From Microvirga soli (GTDB taxonomy: Bacteria > Pseudomonadota > Alphaproteobacteria > Rhizobiales > Beijerinckiaceae), in NCBI RefSeq assembly GCF_016734765.1, contig NZ_JAERQE010000035.1:1-45787 (forward strand): a DNA stretch of 45,787 nt, written 5' to 3'. A program made the translations under genes and the position numbers. The notes beneath the pieces are model-generated. The model did not search any database. It was not told the DNA's origin and saw nothing but the letters and a program-made list of their open reading frames with translations. Below are positions 17,465-25,925 of the stretch, piece by piece (the stretch's first letter is position 1; each line of letters opens with the position of its first letter).

Positions 17465-17837
17465 CAATGTAGGTGCGGACGGCGGCAAGATCGGTTACGT
17501 CACCGGCGGCCATGCGCTCGAGTGGGGTTTGGCCTCCGAAGAAAGCATTTGGCCGCTTGACCCAGCTATCCGCAAGATCCGGCTGTGAGTATACGATCTG
17601 AAGGGCTTTCCAGATGCCGGCGATGTAGCCGATCCGGCGGAGCGTATCTTCGGGTAAACGCCCAACCTTACCCCTTTTCCACTCATAAAAAGTTCGTTCG
17701 GCAGGCGAGCCAAGAAGTCTGCGGGCGATGGTGTTGTCGACCCCCCAATGATCCATGATGCTGAAGAAGCCCTCAAGCGCCAGGCGCTGTCTGTCGACAG
17801 GCATCCTCTCAGCAACAGCCTGAACAGCTCCGCTCAT
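17439..17837 (-). CDS. Xre/MbcA/ParS-type antitoxin of the RES toxin
   Basis: A 132-residue protein with an N-terminal Xre-like HTH (RRLLGSPAERTFYEWKRGKVGRLPEDTLRRIGYIAGI) and a C-terminal toxin-binding domain of the PF09722/DUF2384 type (LADSWVKRPNAFFGGQTPLERMAAGDVTDLAAVRTYID). It should bind and block the RES toxin and repress the operon. ATG 17835-17837 follows GGAGGGCATT. Two 12-bp palindromes lie just upstream and are the likely operators. Confidence 0.88.
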   Translation of the reverse strand: MSGAVQAVAERMPVDRQRLALEGFFSIMDHWGVDNTIARRLLGSPAERTFYEWKRGKVGRLPEDTLRRIGYIAGIWKALQIVYSQPDLADSWVKRPNAFFGGQTPLERMAAGDVTDLAAVRTYIDAARAPWS

Positions 17838-17847
17838 AATGCCCTCC

Positions 17848-17888
17848 TGCGATATCGCACAATTTAGGTCATAAACTGCAGATCTGCA
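17848..17888 (-). promoter_or_regulatory. Twin palindromic operator candidates of the RES/Xre operon
   Basis: TGCGATATCGCA at 17848-17859 and TGCAGATCTGCA at 17877-17888, both perfect 12-bp palindromes with the shared frame TGC-N6-GCA, with centres 29 bases apart. The first touches the antitoxin ribosome-binding site. They fit binding by the Xre HTH and autoregulation. Confidence 0.6.
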
Positions 17889-18143
17889 AGTACAGTTCCG
17901 TTGCTAAGCTAGTGGCAAAGGCGCCGAGTGGCACAACCGAGATGAAGTGTGAGGCGGGGACATTCCCCTTCCGGGTGCAACCCATTACTTTTATCAACAC
18001 TTGCATCTTCAATGCAGATTCAATTGAAACGACATAACATTTTGCACAATTAGTATTTTGACAAGAAGTCTGCTGTTAGCTGGCCGCGTGATCACCCTAG
18101 CGCTTAAGAGAACTCACCGACACCAGGAGAACTTGACGATTGG
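17889..18143. other. Intergenic, holds the first copy of an 18-bp repeat
   Basis: AT-rich stretch between the RES/Xre promoter and the end of the next minus-strand operon. It contains ATTTTGACAAGAAGTCTG at 18055-18072 and no ORF that I trust. Confidence 0.4.
18055..18072 (+). repeat. 18-bp direct repeat, copy 1
   Basis: ATTTTGACAAGAAGTCTG, identical to 20042-20059. It contains TTGACA, but the genes next to it are read leftward, so a promoter role is unlikely here. The two copies bracket the triad operon and the GNAT gene and end next to the recombinase gene. Confidence 0.7.
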
Positions 18144-18362
18144 TCACCGCATGAGAGCCTCGATTTCCGCATCTGTCAGCCGGCGCTCATGGCCGTCGGG
18201 CATCGTCACACAAAAGCAGCCCGCATCGTCCGTGAAGTACACAGGATTCCCTCTTCTCTGATGCTCCGCGACAGCCTCGGCGATGGCCTCACGGATTGCG
18301 CTCTTGAGCTGCTCGGACCACTCGGGTCCTCCATACTCAAGATCCTGTGGTTCGACCATCAT
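18144..18362 (-). CDS. Small hypothetical protein, third gene of an ATGA-coupled operon
   Basis: A 72-residue protein: an acidic N-terminus (MMVEPQDLEYGGPEWSEQL), a helix (KSAIREAIAEAVAEHQRRG) and a beta-like end (PVYFTDDAGCFCVTMPDGHERRLTDAEIEALMR). Its ATG overlaps the DUF433 stop as ATGA. I do not recognise the family. The position suggests it is the partner, toxin or accessory, of the two upstream proteins. Confidence 0.65.
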   Translation of the reverse strand: MMVEPQDLEYGGPEWSEQLKSAIREAIAEAVAEHQRRGNPVYFTDDAGCFCVTMPDGHERRLTDAEIEALMR

Positions 18363-18661
18363 CCCTTCCGCCTCGGTATCTGCTCAGACCTCACCAGAGT
18401 TGCCCCAGCCACCGTTGGAAATCTACGGGTCTGTCGCTGCAATGGATTAGCCTTCGCGTAGGCGACGGGCACATCCAGATGGTGCTCCTCGATGGTGGGA
18501 TAAGCCGCCAGAATGCGATCCCGCGAGATCCCTGCCGTAACGGATGCCGCCAAGTCATAAACTAAGACCCGTGTGCCCTTAACAACCGGCATGCCATCAA
18601 GGATTTCAGGATCGCTCGTGACAAGGTCATGTACCAAGCTCGCTCGCCTTCTCTGAATCAT
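18359..18661 (-). CDS. DUF433 protein (antitoxin-like)
   Basis: A 100-residue protein with the DUF433 signature: LVTSDPEILDGMPVVKGTRVLVYDLAASVTAGISRDRILAAYPTIEEHHLDVPVAYAKANP. DUF433 proteins are small HTH-like antitoxins that usually precede a PIN-like DUF5615 toxin. No PIN-like gene follows here. Overlaps of 4 bases (ATGA) with both neighbours show tight coupling. The tail after about residue 70 (RQTRRFPTVAGATLVRSEQIPRRKG) is longer and more basic than I expect. Confidence 0.75.
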   Translation of the reverse strand: MIQRRRASLVHDLVTSDPEILDGMPVVKGTRVLVYDLAASVTAGISRDRILAAYPTIEEHHLDVPVAYAKANPLQRQTRRFPTVAGATLVRSEQIPRRKG

Positions 18662-18855
18662 GCATAGCCGCCGGATCGTAGGGCCTCCAGATAGGCAATG
18701 ACCTGATCTGACTTACCCTCACGAACGAGGTCAGAAGCTGTCTTTCCGCCCCAGGCCGGAATGGGCTGATGCTTGAACCAGATCGCGGCCTGCTGCTCGC
18801 TGCCGGCCATTTCTTCAGCCATTGTGAGGATCTGGAGCGTCGCATCATCCATCAC
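18658..18855 (-). CDS. Standalone MbcA/ParS/Xre toxin-binding domain protein
   Basis: A 65-residue protein, MMDDATLQILTMAEEMAGSEQQAAIWFKHQPIPAWGGKTASDLVREGKSDQVIAYLEALRSGGYA. The part from QAAIWFKH onward matches the PF09722/DUF2384 toxin-binding domain (compare LADSWVKRPNAFFGGQTPLE in the nearby RES antitoxin). It lacks the HTH half. As first gene of the triad it may hold a toxin or provide a docking surface. The stop overlaps the DUF433 start (ATGA at 18658-18661). Confidence 0.7.
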   Translation of the reverse strand: MMDDATLQILTMAEEMAGSEQQAAIWFKHQPIPAWGGKTASDLVREGKSDQVIAYLEALRSGGYA

Positions 18856-19119
18856 AAGCCATTCAAGCAGGGTTCACTGCGGACAGTATATGCCAAAGCC
18901 GACGCTGATACGATCCCCCCTGCCCGCTAGCGTCTCTGTCGGAGGGCGGCAATGCTACCCCTGCGGCGGAGTTCACCCGCTACGTGGATCCTGAAGCGAT
19001 TGCATCAGTTAAGATTGGCGGCATTGGAGCCCAGTGGAGTGTCCCACGAGTAGCCAAACTCCTGCCTGGGGCAGCGAGGCAAGTTCTTCGATCAGAAGCA
19101 AAGCTTGAAGAGGCGGAAT

Positions 19120-19977
19120 ATGGCACACGCGAGCACCGATACCTTGGCCATCCGTGTCATGGATCGCACGGATCTCGATCAGGTAATCGACTGGGCGGCA
19201 GCCGAGCGCTGGAACCCCGGCCTCAAGGATGCTGAGTGCTTCCAGGCTGCCGATCCAGCAGGGTTCCTGATGGGTTGTCTTGGTGCCGAGCCCATCGGCT
19301 CCATCTCGGTCGTGCGCTACTCCAGCACATTCGGGTTTCTCGGGTTCTACATGGTCCGGCCGGATCGGCGAGGGCATGGGTTCGGCTATCGCCTCTGGCA
19401 AGCCGGGATGGACTACTTGGAGGACCGCACAGTCGGTCTCGATGGTGTCGTCGCTCAACAGGACAATTATGCCCGATCCGGCTTCGTGCTGGCGCACCGC
19501 AACGTGCGCTTCGGCGGCAGCCCGCAGGTCGAGCCTCCTCGGGACAAGCGCCTGAGGCTGGTGGGCTCTGACCTCGTCGCGGCCGTTCTGGCCTATGATC
19601 ACCCATTCTTTGCCGCGCCGCGCGAGGCCTTTCTGCGCTGCTGGCTCAGGCCAGAGGCCCGGACTGCCATTGCCTTCGTGGAGGATGGAACAATCAGGGG
19701 CTATGGCGTCATTCGGGAATGCCAAAACGGCTACAAGATCGGACCACTCTTTGCCGACGGTGAGCGTGAGGCGGATCTGCTGTTCCAGGCACTTGCAGTA
19801 AAGGCTAAGGGGGCTCTGGTCTTCCTGGATCTACCGGAGCCGAACCAGGCTGCCGTTCAGCTGGCCGCCCGCTACAGTCTTTCGCCTGTGTTTGAGACAG
19901 CCCGGATGTACCGGGGCGTGCGGCCGGACCTGCCGCTTACCCGAACCTATGGGATCTCGACCTTCGAGCTCGGATAA
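19120..19977 (+). CDS. GNAT-family N-acetyltransferase, two-domain
   Basis: I use ATG 19120 (MAHASTDTLAIRVMDRTDLDQVIDW) because AGAGGCGG sits just upstream; TTG 19105 overlaps that site. The 285-residue protein has an N-terminal GNAT domain with motif A-like VRPDRRGHGFGYRLWQAGMDYL for acetyl-CoA binding. A second half (FFAAPREAFLRCWLRPEARTAIAFVEDGTIRGYGVIR...) resembles the DUF1248/Acetyltransf_18 domain. The acceptor substrate is unknown. It lies between the two 18-bp repeats and ends 62 bases before the second. Confidence 0.85.
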   Translation: MAHASTDTLAIRVMDRTDLDQVIDWAAAERWNPGLKDAECFQAADPAGFLMGCLGAEPIGSISVVRYSSTFGFLGFYMVRPDRRGHGFGYRLWQAGMDYLEDRTVGLDGVVAQQDNYARSGFVLAHRNVRFGGSPQVEPPRDKRLRLVGSDLVAAVLAYDHPFFAAPREAFLRCWLRPEARTAIAFVEDGTIRGYGVIRECQNGYKIGPLFADGEREADLLFQALAVKAKGALVFLDLPEPNQAAVQLAARYSLSPVFETARMYRGVRPDLPLTRTYGISTFELG

Positions 19978-20041
19978 TAACTCAAAATTGCGGAGGAATT
20001 GACAATAGTGGGCCAACCGTCCCGGTTTGTGGCAGGCAGTC

Positions 20042-20059
20042 ATTTTGACAAGAAGTCTG
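20042..20059 (+). repeat. 18-bp direct repeat, copy 2, upstream of the recombinase
   Basis: ATTTTGACAAGAAGTCTG, identical to 18055-18072 and 1987 bases from it. It lies 40 bases before the recombinase start. A weaker relative, ATTGACAGGAAG, occurs at 21079-21090 just past the recombinase stop. A promoter role (TTGACA) is an alternative for this copy. Confidence 0.7.
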
Positions 20060-20099
20060 TAACTGGTGCTGTGGCAGGATCCTCTCCCAGGAGGATCTG

Positions 20100-21050
20100 A
20101 TGCGGACCAACCATCGGCTGGCCCAGCTGTGACTCGATGCTCTGGCGACCGAGCTCGGGGCCTCGGTCGGTACCATCGACACCTACACCGACGATCTCAA
20201 CTGCTACCTCGCCTGGCTCGATGAGAACAGCCTTGGCCTGAACGAAATCGGCTTGGAGCAGATGCGCGACTACATCGCCGCTCTCGATGGGCGCGACTAT
20301 GCCAGCTCGACCATCGCCCGGCGTATCACGGTGGTGCGCGGCTTGCACAAGCTCCTGATCGCCGAGGAACTCGGCCCCCGCGATCCCACCTCTACCATGC
20401 CGGCCGTGAAGCGGCCCAGGAAGCTGCCCATCGTCCTATCCATTGCCGAAACCGAAGCGCTCTTGGAAACCGCCCACGCGCTCGCAGCCGATCCCTCGGT
20501 CGGCCTCTACCGTCAGGCAGGCTATGCCCGGAGAGCCGCCCTGTTCGAGACCCTCTATGCCTCCGGCATGCGGATCAGCGAGGCGCTGTCGCTGCAGTCT
20601 GACGCAGCGCCTCCTGGGACCCGCATGCTTCTGGTGCGCGGCAAGGGCGATAAGCAGCGGCTCGTGCCCCTGCATGAGCGGGCGACCGCGGCCATCGCCC
20701 TCTGGCAGAAGCTCGCTCATGCCTATTCCGGGAGCAAGCCGACCCAGTGGCTCTTCCACTCGGTCCGCAATAGCACCAAGCCTTTGACGCGCCAGGCAGC
20801 CGTGCTCGAAATCAAGGAGGCCGCGGTGGCCGCAGGGCTGGCCAGCCCCGAGCGGGTGTCACCGCACGTGCTGCGGCATGCTTTTGCCACCCACATGCAT
20901 TCCGGCGGCACCGCCCTGCGGGTGCTGCAGGAGCTGCTCGGCCATGCCGGCGTTGAAACCACCCAGATCTATACTCATCTCGACACCTCCCGCCTGCACC
21001 AGATGGTCCGTGACCTCCATCCCCTGAATGCGCAAGCTGGTTCAGCTTGA
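20100..21050 (+). pseudogene. XerC/XerD-like tyrosine recombinase with in-frame TGA at codon 11
   Basis: ATG 20100 has a strong AGGAGG site and reads MRTNHRLAQL, then TGA (20130-20132), then LDALATELGASVGTIDTYTDDLNCYLAWLDEN and a complete recombinase. All catalytic residues are visible: Arg in GMRISEALSL, Lys in RGKGDKQRLVPL, HVLRHAFATH, the late His in LLGHAGVETTQIYTH, and the Tyr of the same motif. Total length is 317 codons, normal for XerD. Restart at TTG 20253 or ATG 20262 would lose most of the core-binding domain. Either a nonsense mutation (TGG to TGA is likely) or a sequence error. It probably acts on the nearby 18-bp repeats, which is inference. Confidence 0.85.
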
Positions 21051-21093
21051 AGATGATCGTGACCCGCCTCCAGTTTCGATTGACAGGAAGCAC

Positions 21094-21951
21094 TCACAAC
21101 TTCCCGGGACGGCGGCTGCGTTCGGACAAGGCGGCGCCGATCTGTTGTACCAATTCCGCGATGAGACCCGTGCTCTCCCAAGCATAGATGGAAATCATGA
21201 TCGGGGCTTCGTCGCCGAATTGGGTATAAGGCCTCACGTAGCGCCCGAGCGTTGCGGCAATCGGGAGGAGGGTTATGCCAAGGCCCCCCTCGACGGCGAC
21301 GAGCACGTTGTTGAGGCTGCTGCCTGAAAAGGCGATGTACCAATGGCGACGCTCACGCTCGATGCGGTCGAACATGGTCTCACGGTAAAGGCCCCCAGGA
21401 GGGAAGGTCACGAGGGGGACAGGGTCCGGCCAGGCATCAGGAGCATCCTTGCTCTCGAACCAGCCTGTGGATTCGGGGAAGCTGGTCCGACAATCGTTGC
21501 TAGGTGCCGGCTCCTTGACGACAACGATGTCGAACTCGCCGCCACGGTAACGCCGGGTCAGGTCGCGGCTCAGCCCGGCGCTGACGTCAAGACGGATCTC
21601 CTGATGGCGCCTAGCGAACTCGCCGAAAAGCTGGGCCATGGGACGGCTGAAGACATCTTCCGGAAGCCCGATATGAATGGGCATTGTGCCGGCCGGGTTG
21701 CCCAGTGCCGCCGTCGCCTCGCTCTGGAGCGCCATGATCCGATGGGCATACCCAAGGAGGCGTTCGCCTGCGGCGGAGGGGCGTATGGGGCGTGCGTCCC
21801 GATCCACCAAGGTCTGCCCAACGGCTTCCTCCAGCCGGGCGAGCTGCTGACTCAAGGTCGACTGGGTCATGTGCAGGCGCTCAGCTGCCCGGGTAAAGCC
21901 TCCGGCTTCGATGATTGCAATAAAGGTCCGCAATAGGCGTGGGTCGAGCAT
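21094..21951 (-). CDS. LysR-family transcriptional regulator
   Basis: A 285-residue LTTR with the usual N-terminal winged HTH (LLRTFIAIIEAGGFTRAAERLHMTQSTLSQQLARLEEAVGQTLVDR) and a substrate-binding domain (about 92-280, MPIHIGLPEDVFSRPMAQLFGEFARRH..., GGLGITLLPIAATLGRYV). It is divergent from the amidohydrolase gene with a 253-base gap, the classical arrangement for local control, so it probably regulates that operon in response to its substrate or product. Confidence 0.9.
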   Translation of the reverse strand: MLDPRLLRTFIAIIEAGGFTRAAERLHMTQSTLSQQLARLEEAVGQTLVDRDARPIRPSAAGERLLGYAHRIMALQSEATAALGNPAGTMPIHIGLPEDVFSRPMAQLFGEFARRHQEIRLDVSAGLSRDLTRRYRGGEFDIVVVKEPAPSNDCRTSFPESTGWFESKDAPDAWPDPVPLVTFPPGGLYRETMFDRIERERRHWYIAFSGSSLNNVLVAVEGGLGITLLPIAATLGRYVRPYTQFGDEAPIMISIYAWESTGLIAELVQQIGAALSERSRRPGKL

Positions 21952-21978
21952 CGGCGACTCGTTGAAGCACTGCCACTG

Positions 21979-21997
21979 TTATTCAATAAATCAATAA
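21979..21997. promoter_or_regulatory. LysR-type binding site candidate
   Basis: TTATTCAATAAATCAATAA: dyad TTATT-N9-AATAA with the T-N11-A character of LTTR sites, 28 bases upstream of the lysR start. A local AT-rich island in GC-rich DNA. Confidence 0.45.
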
Positions 21998-22204
21998 TCC
22001 TGATCTGAACATTTAATTTCCAGATGAAGTGCGCCGGCACTATCCTTCCGACACTGCAGTACAGAATTCTTGGCGGCGTGAGCGGATCTCGTTGTAGGAG
22101 ATGCGACGATTGACAGCCTTATAACGGCTAAGCCGAACTCGGCAGCCGACGCACGCCCAAGTGCCGACCGTTACACCTCAGCGATAAGCAGACAGGAGCG
22201 ACAC

Positions 22205-23599
22205 GTGCAAAGTGCAAATCACCAAAGCCGAAGAGCCTTCCTTCATCATTCCGGTGGGCTGGCGGTTGCGTCCACGATACTGGGCTTGAGCGGTGCGCAG
22301 ACCGCAGCCGCCGAGGCCACTTCCAAGACAAACCAGTCCCATCAGCAGGTCACAACGCTTAAAGACAGTCATTACTACTTGACCGATGTGCGCCTCGAAG
22401 AAGGCTTCGAGCGTGAGGGCGAAGTGGTGGTCGGCACCCGGACCGGAATCCATACGCTGGAAATCCAGGATGGTCGCATCAAAGCGGTGCACGACGCGGA
22501 TGCCGCGTTGGAGGCAGCCCTACCGCGCTACAAAGCGCAGGGCAAGCTGCTTCTGCCTGCATTCCGAGACATGCACATACACCTGGACAAGACCTTCTAT
22601 GGAGGACCGTGGCAGGCTCCCCTTCCCCGTCAAGGCAAGACCATCATGGATATGATTGCGCGGGAGGAAGTGCTTCTTCCAAAGCTGCTGCCAACCTCGC
22701 AGGCACGTGCGGAGACGCTGATTGACCTCCTCCTCTCGCAAGGCAGCTCAGTAGCCCGCAGTCACTGCAACATCGATCCAGTGAGCGGATTAAAAAGCCT
22801 GGAGCATCTGCAGCTTGCGCTGGCGAATTATCGCGACAGCTTCGAGTGCGAGATCGTCGCCTTCCCGCAGCACGGCCTGTTACATTCCAAGGTGGATGGG
22901 CTGATGCGTGAAGCCATGAGCATGGGCGTGCAGTACGTTGGCGGTCTGGACCCCACCAATGTTGACGGCGCCATGGAAGCATCGCTGGATGCGATGTTCC
23001 AGATCGCGCTCGACCACGACAAGGGTGTCGATATCCATATCCATGAAGCCAACCCTGCCGGCGTGGCGGCTCTCAACTACATGATCGCAACTGTCGAGAA
23101 GACCCCTGCTCTGCGTAACCGGCTGACGCTCAGCCACGCCTTCGCTCTGTCCACGCTGCGTCCCGAGGAGCTGAACGAGATGGCCGGGCGCATGGCCGCG
23201 CAGGGCTTGACCGTAGTGTCGACGGTGCCGATTGGACAGAGGACAATGCCGCTGCCGCAGCTGCGTGCCAAAGGGGTCAAGATTATGACCGGCACGGACA
23301 GCGTCATCGATCATTGGTCACCATTCGGTAGTGGTGACATGCTGGAGAAGGCCAACCTGTGGGCTCAGCTTTACGGTGGTAGCGACGAGTTCCGTCTGTC
23401 GCGCGCCCTTGCGATCGCCACCGGCGATGTGCTTCCGCTGAGCGACGATGGGAAAGTGGCTTGGCCGCGATCAGGTGACACGGCTGAGTTCGTTGTGGTT
23501 GATGCCAGCTGTTCCGCCGAGGCCGTCGCACGGCGCTCCCCGCGGCGGGCAACGTTCCACAAGGGGCGGTTGGTCTACGGTGCTGTTGAGCGTGCCTGA
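22205..23599 (+). CDS. Tat-exported amidohydrolase (cytosine deaminase-like)
   Basis: GTG 22205 follows AGGAG and gives 464 residues. The N-terminus has a twin-arginine signal (SRRAFLHHSGGLAVASTILGL, cleavage near AAAEA). The catalytic TIM barrel has metal ligands His124 and His126 (RDMHIHLDKTFY), His278/His280-Glu281 (VDIHIHE), His311 (TLSHAFAL) and Asp365 (MTGTDSVIDHW), as in the cytosine deaminase/N-isopropylammelide group. It probably deaminates or hydrolyses a cyclic amide in the periplasm; the substrate is unknown. Export is unusual for this group. The ankyrin gene follows after 51 bases. Confidence 0.88.
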   Translation: MQSANHQSRRAFLHHSGGLAVASTILGLSGAQTAAAEATSKTNQSHQQVTTLKDSHYYLTDVRLEEGFEREGEVVVGTRTGIHTLEIQDGRIKAVHDADAALEAALPRYKAQGKLLLPAFRDMHIHLDKTFYGGPWQAPLPRQGKTIMDMIAREEVLLPKLLPTSQARAETLIDLLLSQGSSVARSHCNIDPVSGLKSLEHLQLALANYRDSFECEIVAFPQHGLLHSKVDGLMREAMSMGVQYVGGLDPTNVDGAMEASLDAMFQIALDHDKGVDIHIHEANPAGVAALNYMIATVEKTPALRNRLTLSHAFALSTLRPEELNEMAGRMAAQGLTVVSTVPIGQRTMPLPQLRAKGVKIMTGTDSVIDHWSPFGSGDMLEKANLWAQLYGGSDEFRLSRALAIATGDVLPLSDDGKVAWPRSGDTAEFVVVDASCSAEAVARRSPRRATFHKGRLVYGAVERA

Positions 23600-23650
23600 G
23601 GCAACAACCATCGGCCGAGCCGCTCACTGCTCCTGCAACGAGTTCCGATC

Positions 23651-24328
23651 ATGCGAAGAAGTCTCGCCATCTCGATCCTTGTTGTACTCGGCATAGTGGG
23701 CCCATCGATGATGGTTGTTGGACAATCAACGAGAGGGAAAGACTTATTGGACGCCGTCACAGACAACGATGTCGATGCGGCACAGATTCAAGCTCTTCTC
23801 TCCCTCAGCGCTGACGTCGATGCGAGGGATGAAGCCGGGCGAACGGCGTTGCTCATCGCAACCCACGGCAACAGGATCGAGGTTGCGAGGGCGTTGATTG
23901 AGGCCGGCGCCGACGTCAATGCAAAGGATCTGATCAACGACAGCCCCTATCTCTATGCCGGGGCGCGTGGTCATCTCGAGATCCTGAAGATGACACTCGC
24001 GCACGGCGCGGATCTCAATAGCACCAATCGCTATGGCGGCACTGCTCTCATTCCAGCCGCGGAGCGTGGCCATGTTGACACTGTCCGCACTTTGATCGAG
24101 GCGGGCATCAGTGTGGACCACGTCAACAATCTCGGTTGGACCGCTTTGCTGGAGGCCATCATCCTGGGTGCTGGGGGCGAACGTCATTTGCAGATCGTCG
24201 AGCTTTTGGTGAAGGCAGGCGCCGACATCAACTTGGCGGATCGGGATGGCGTGAAGCCGCTGCATCACGCGCGCAGCCGTGGCTACAGGGAAATCGAAGC
24301 GATCCTTGTCGCGGCTGGAGCAATGTGA
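23651..24328 (+). CDS. Periplasmic ankyrin-repeat protein
   Basis: A 225-residue protein with a Sec signal peptide (MRRSLAISILVVLGIVGPSMMVVGQ) and about five ankyrin repeats, for example DEAGRTALLIATHGNRIEVARALIEAGADVNAKD and RYGGTALIPAAERGHVDTVRTLIEAGISVD. Ankyrin repeats mediate protein contacts. Placed 51 bases after the exported amidohydrolase and on the same strand, it may act with it as a scaffold or inhibitor in the periplasm. Exact partner unknown. Confidence 0.88.
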   Translation: MRRSLAISILVVLGIVGPSMMVVGQSTRGKDLLDAVTDNDVDAAQIQALLSLSADVDARDEAGRTALLIATHGNRIEVARALIEAGADVNAKDLINDSPYLYAGARGHLEILKMTLAHGADLNSTNRYGGTALIPAAERGHVDTVRTLIEAGISVDHVNNLGWTALLEAIILGAGGERHLQIVELLVKAGADINLADRDGVKPLHHARSRGYREIEAILVAAGAM

Positions 24329-25375
24329 GCCACTCTCATCGGTCGGTCTAGCTGGAATGTCTTTGATGGATAAGGTCCGCCGATGTTATGGAGACCTCAT
24401 CAGCGAGCGGGTTGCGTTCTAATAACCATGCTCGGTCAATGATAGCCAAAGCCAAAAGGAAGGTGGGAAGAGCGCGGATGGACCGCCTTCCGCCTTTGGT
24501 CACGTCTGCCCCCACGGAGCCTAGTGTGCACACGATGATCAAAGAGCACATTGGAGAACGAGTTCATGCGCTGAAGATCTCATAGCATTGCGCCTCTCTG
24601 GAGGTGGGATTCATCTAGGACATCATTACCGGTCGTCCCCAACATCCAGATGAGGATGCGGTGGCAAGCCTAGCTACCGTGTTCAACTCTAGCTACCGCG
24701 TTCAAATAAAGTCCGGCATATCTGATGGGCTAGAGCGACGATCTTGCCAGGGCTGAAGGGGCTCACGGCGCGACTGCAGTCCCTCCGGACGCGGTCTAGC
24801 AGGCCGACGCTGTAATGGCGCTCAGAATTGTCGACGAACTGCTAGCCGCCAGCCACGTCAAGGCAGCCCGTGTCGCTGTTAGGCGGGCTCTCAAGGCGAT
24901 TGCTGTCGAATAAAGTCGAACAGGCTTTTACATCGTTCAAAATTCAATTGCATCGGTTGCCCCATTGCGTTTCCTATGAAGACGGTCAGCAAGCATGGAT
25001 CGCTGTGATCCTTGAACCGAGAGCAGCCCGAGCTGCCAATTAGAAACCACTCGCCATAAAGTCTCCCGCTGCAGCTGGGATGGAAGCCTCAAAGCAAGAG
25101 TTATGGCCTTTCAGAACAACAGGATTAGGACATTCTAACTTTGCGGCTACACAAACAATGGCGCTAACAAAGATTATGTAACCTGATGCGGCTGCCGAGC
25201 ATGGGCAAGGTGGCCTCGAGCCCGCGACCCTGGACATTGCGTCAGCCGATCCCTGGGAATGGCTTTGAAAGGAAGTCCGTGACAGTTACCGTCGCCGATC
25301 TACGCCTTTTGCGCACTTCACTCCCGTGTAGCCTCTGGCACCTTAGCTGGGTTAAACCTCAGTCAGAGATGCTCC
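24329..25375. other. Gene-poor region with a possible small remnant
   Basis: About 1 kb without a convincing gene. At 24815-24913 a frame reads MALRIVDELLAASHVKAARVAVRRALKAIAVE, preceded in frame by SDDLARAEGAHGATAVPPDAV and a TAG, which may be a remnant of a helical protein. At 24388-24585 a 65-codon frame has weak support. The stretch 24920-25180 is AT-richer and holds nothing that I recognise. Confidence 0.35.
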
Positions 25376-25870
25376 ATGATATCCATCATCCCGGCTGCTT
25401 TGGCAGCCAGCGGCCTCCTCCTGTCCGTCCCAGCGGCCTTCGCACAGAGCCAGATACAGCGTGGCGAGTACCTGGTGACCATCATGGACTGCACCGGCTG
25501 CCATACACCAGGCACCTTCCTCGGCAAACCCGATCTGCAGCGTCCTCTGGCTGGATCGGAGGTCGGCTTCCAGATCCCTGGCCTCGGTATCTTCTATCCG
25601 CCCAACCTGACCCCTGATCCCGACACAGGGCTCGGCAAGTGGAGCGAGGCCGACATCATCAAGGCGGTGCGATCCGGCGTCAGGCCGGACGGCCGGCAAC
25701 TCGTGCCGATCATGCCGTACCATTCCTATGGCAAGCTCACGGATGGTGATGCCCGGGCTCTGGCTGGCTATCTCAAGAGCCTGAAGCCGGTCAGAAATCC
25801 GGTACCCGGTCCGGTCGGGGCCAACGAGAAGCCCTCAGCCCCTTACCTGACGGTGGTTATGCCCCAGTAG
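25376..25870 (+). CDS. Secreted c-type cytochrome
   Basis: A 164-residue protein with a Sec signal peptide (ISIIPAALAASGLLLSVPAAFA) and one haem motif, C39-T-G-C42-H43, in GEYLVTIMDCTGCH. Met113 in LVPIMPYHSYGKL is the probable distal ligand, and LTDGDARALAGYLKSLKPV is the usual C-terminal helix. The N-terminal RGEYL...GCH and PNLTPDPDTGLGKWSEADI text is typical of the class I cytochromes that accompany dehydrogenases such as gluconate or aldehyde dehydrogenases. No dehydrogenase gene is next to it, so the donor is unknown. Confidence 0.9.
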   Translation: MISIIPAALAASGLLLSVPAAFAQSQIQRGEYLVTIMDCTGCHTPGTFLGKPDLQRPLAGSEVGFQIPGLGIFYPPNLTPDPDTGLGKWSEADIIKAVRSGVRPDGRQLVPIMPYHSYGKLTDGDARALAGYLKSLKPVRNPVPGPVGANEKPSAPYLTVVMPQ

Positions 25871-25925
25871 CCACCTGGAGCAGAGCACCCCAACCCAGAA
25901 GCCGGCAATCCCCGGGGAGGCGCAC

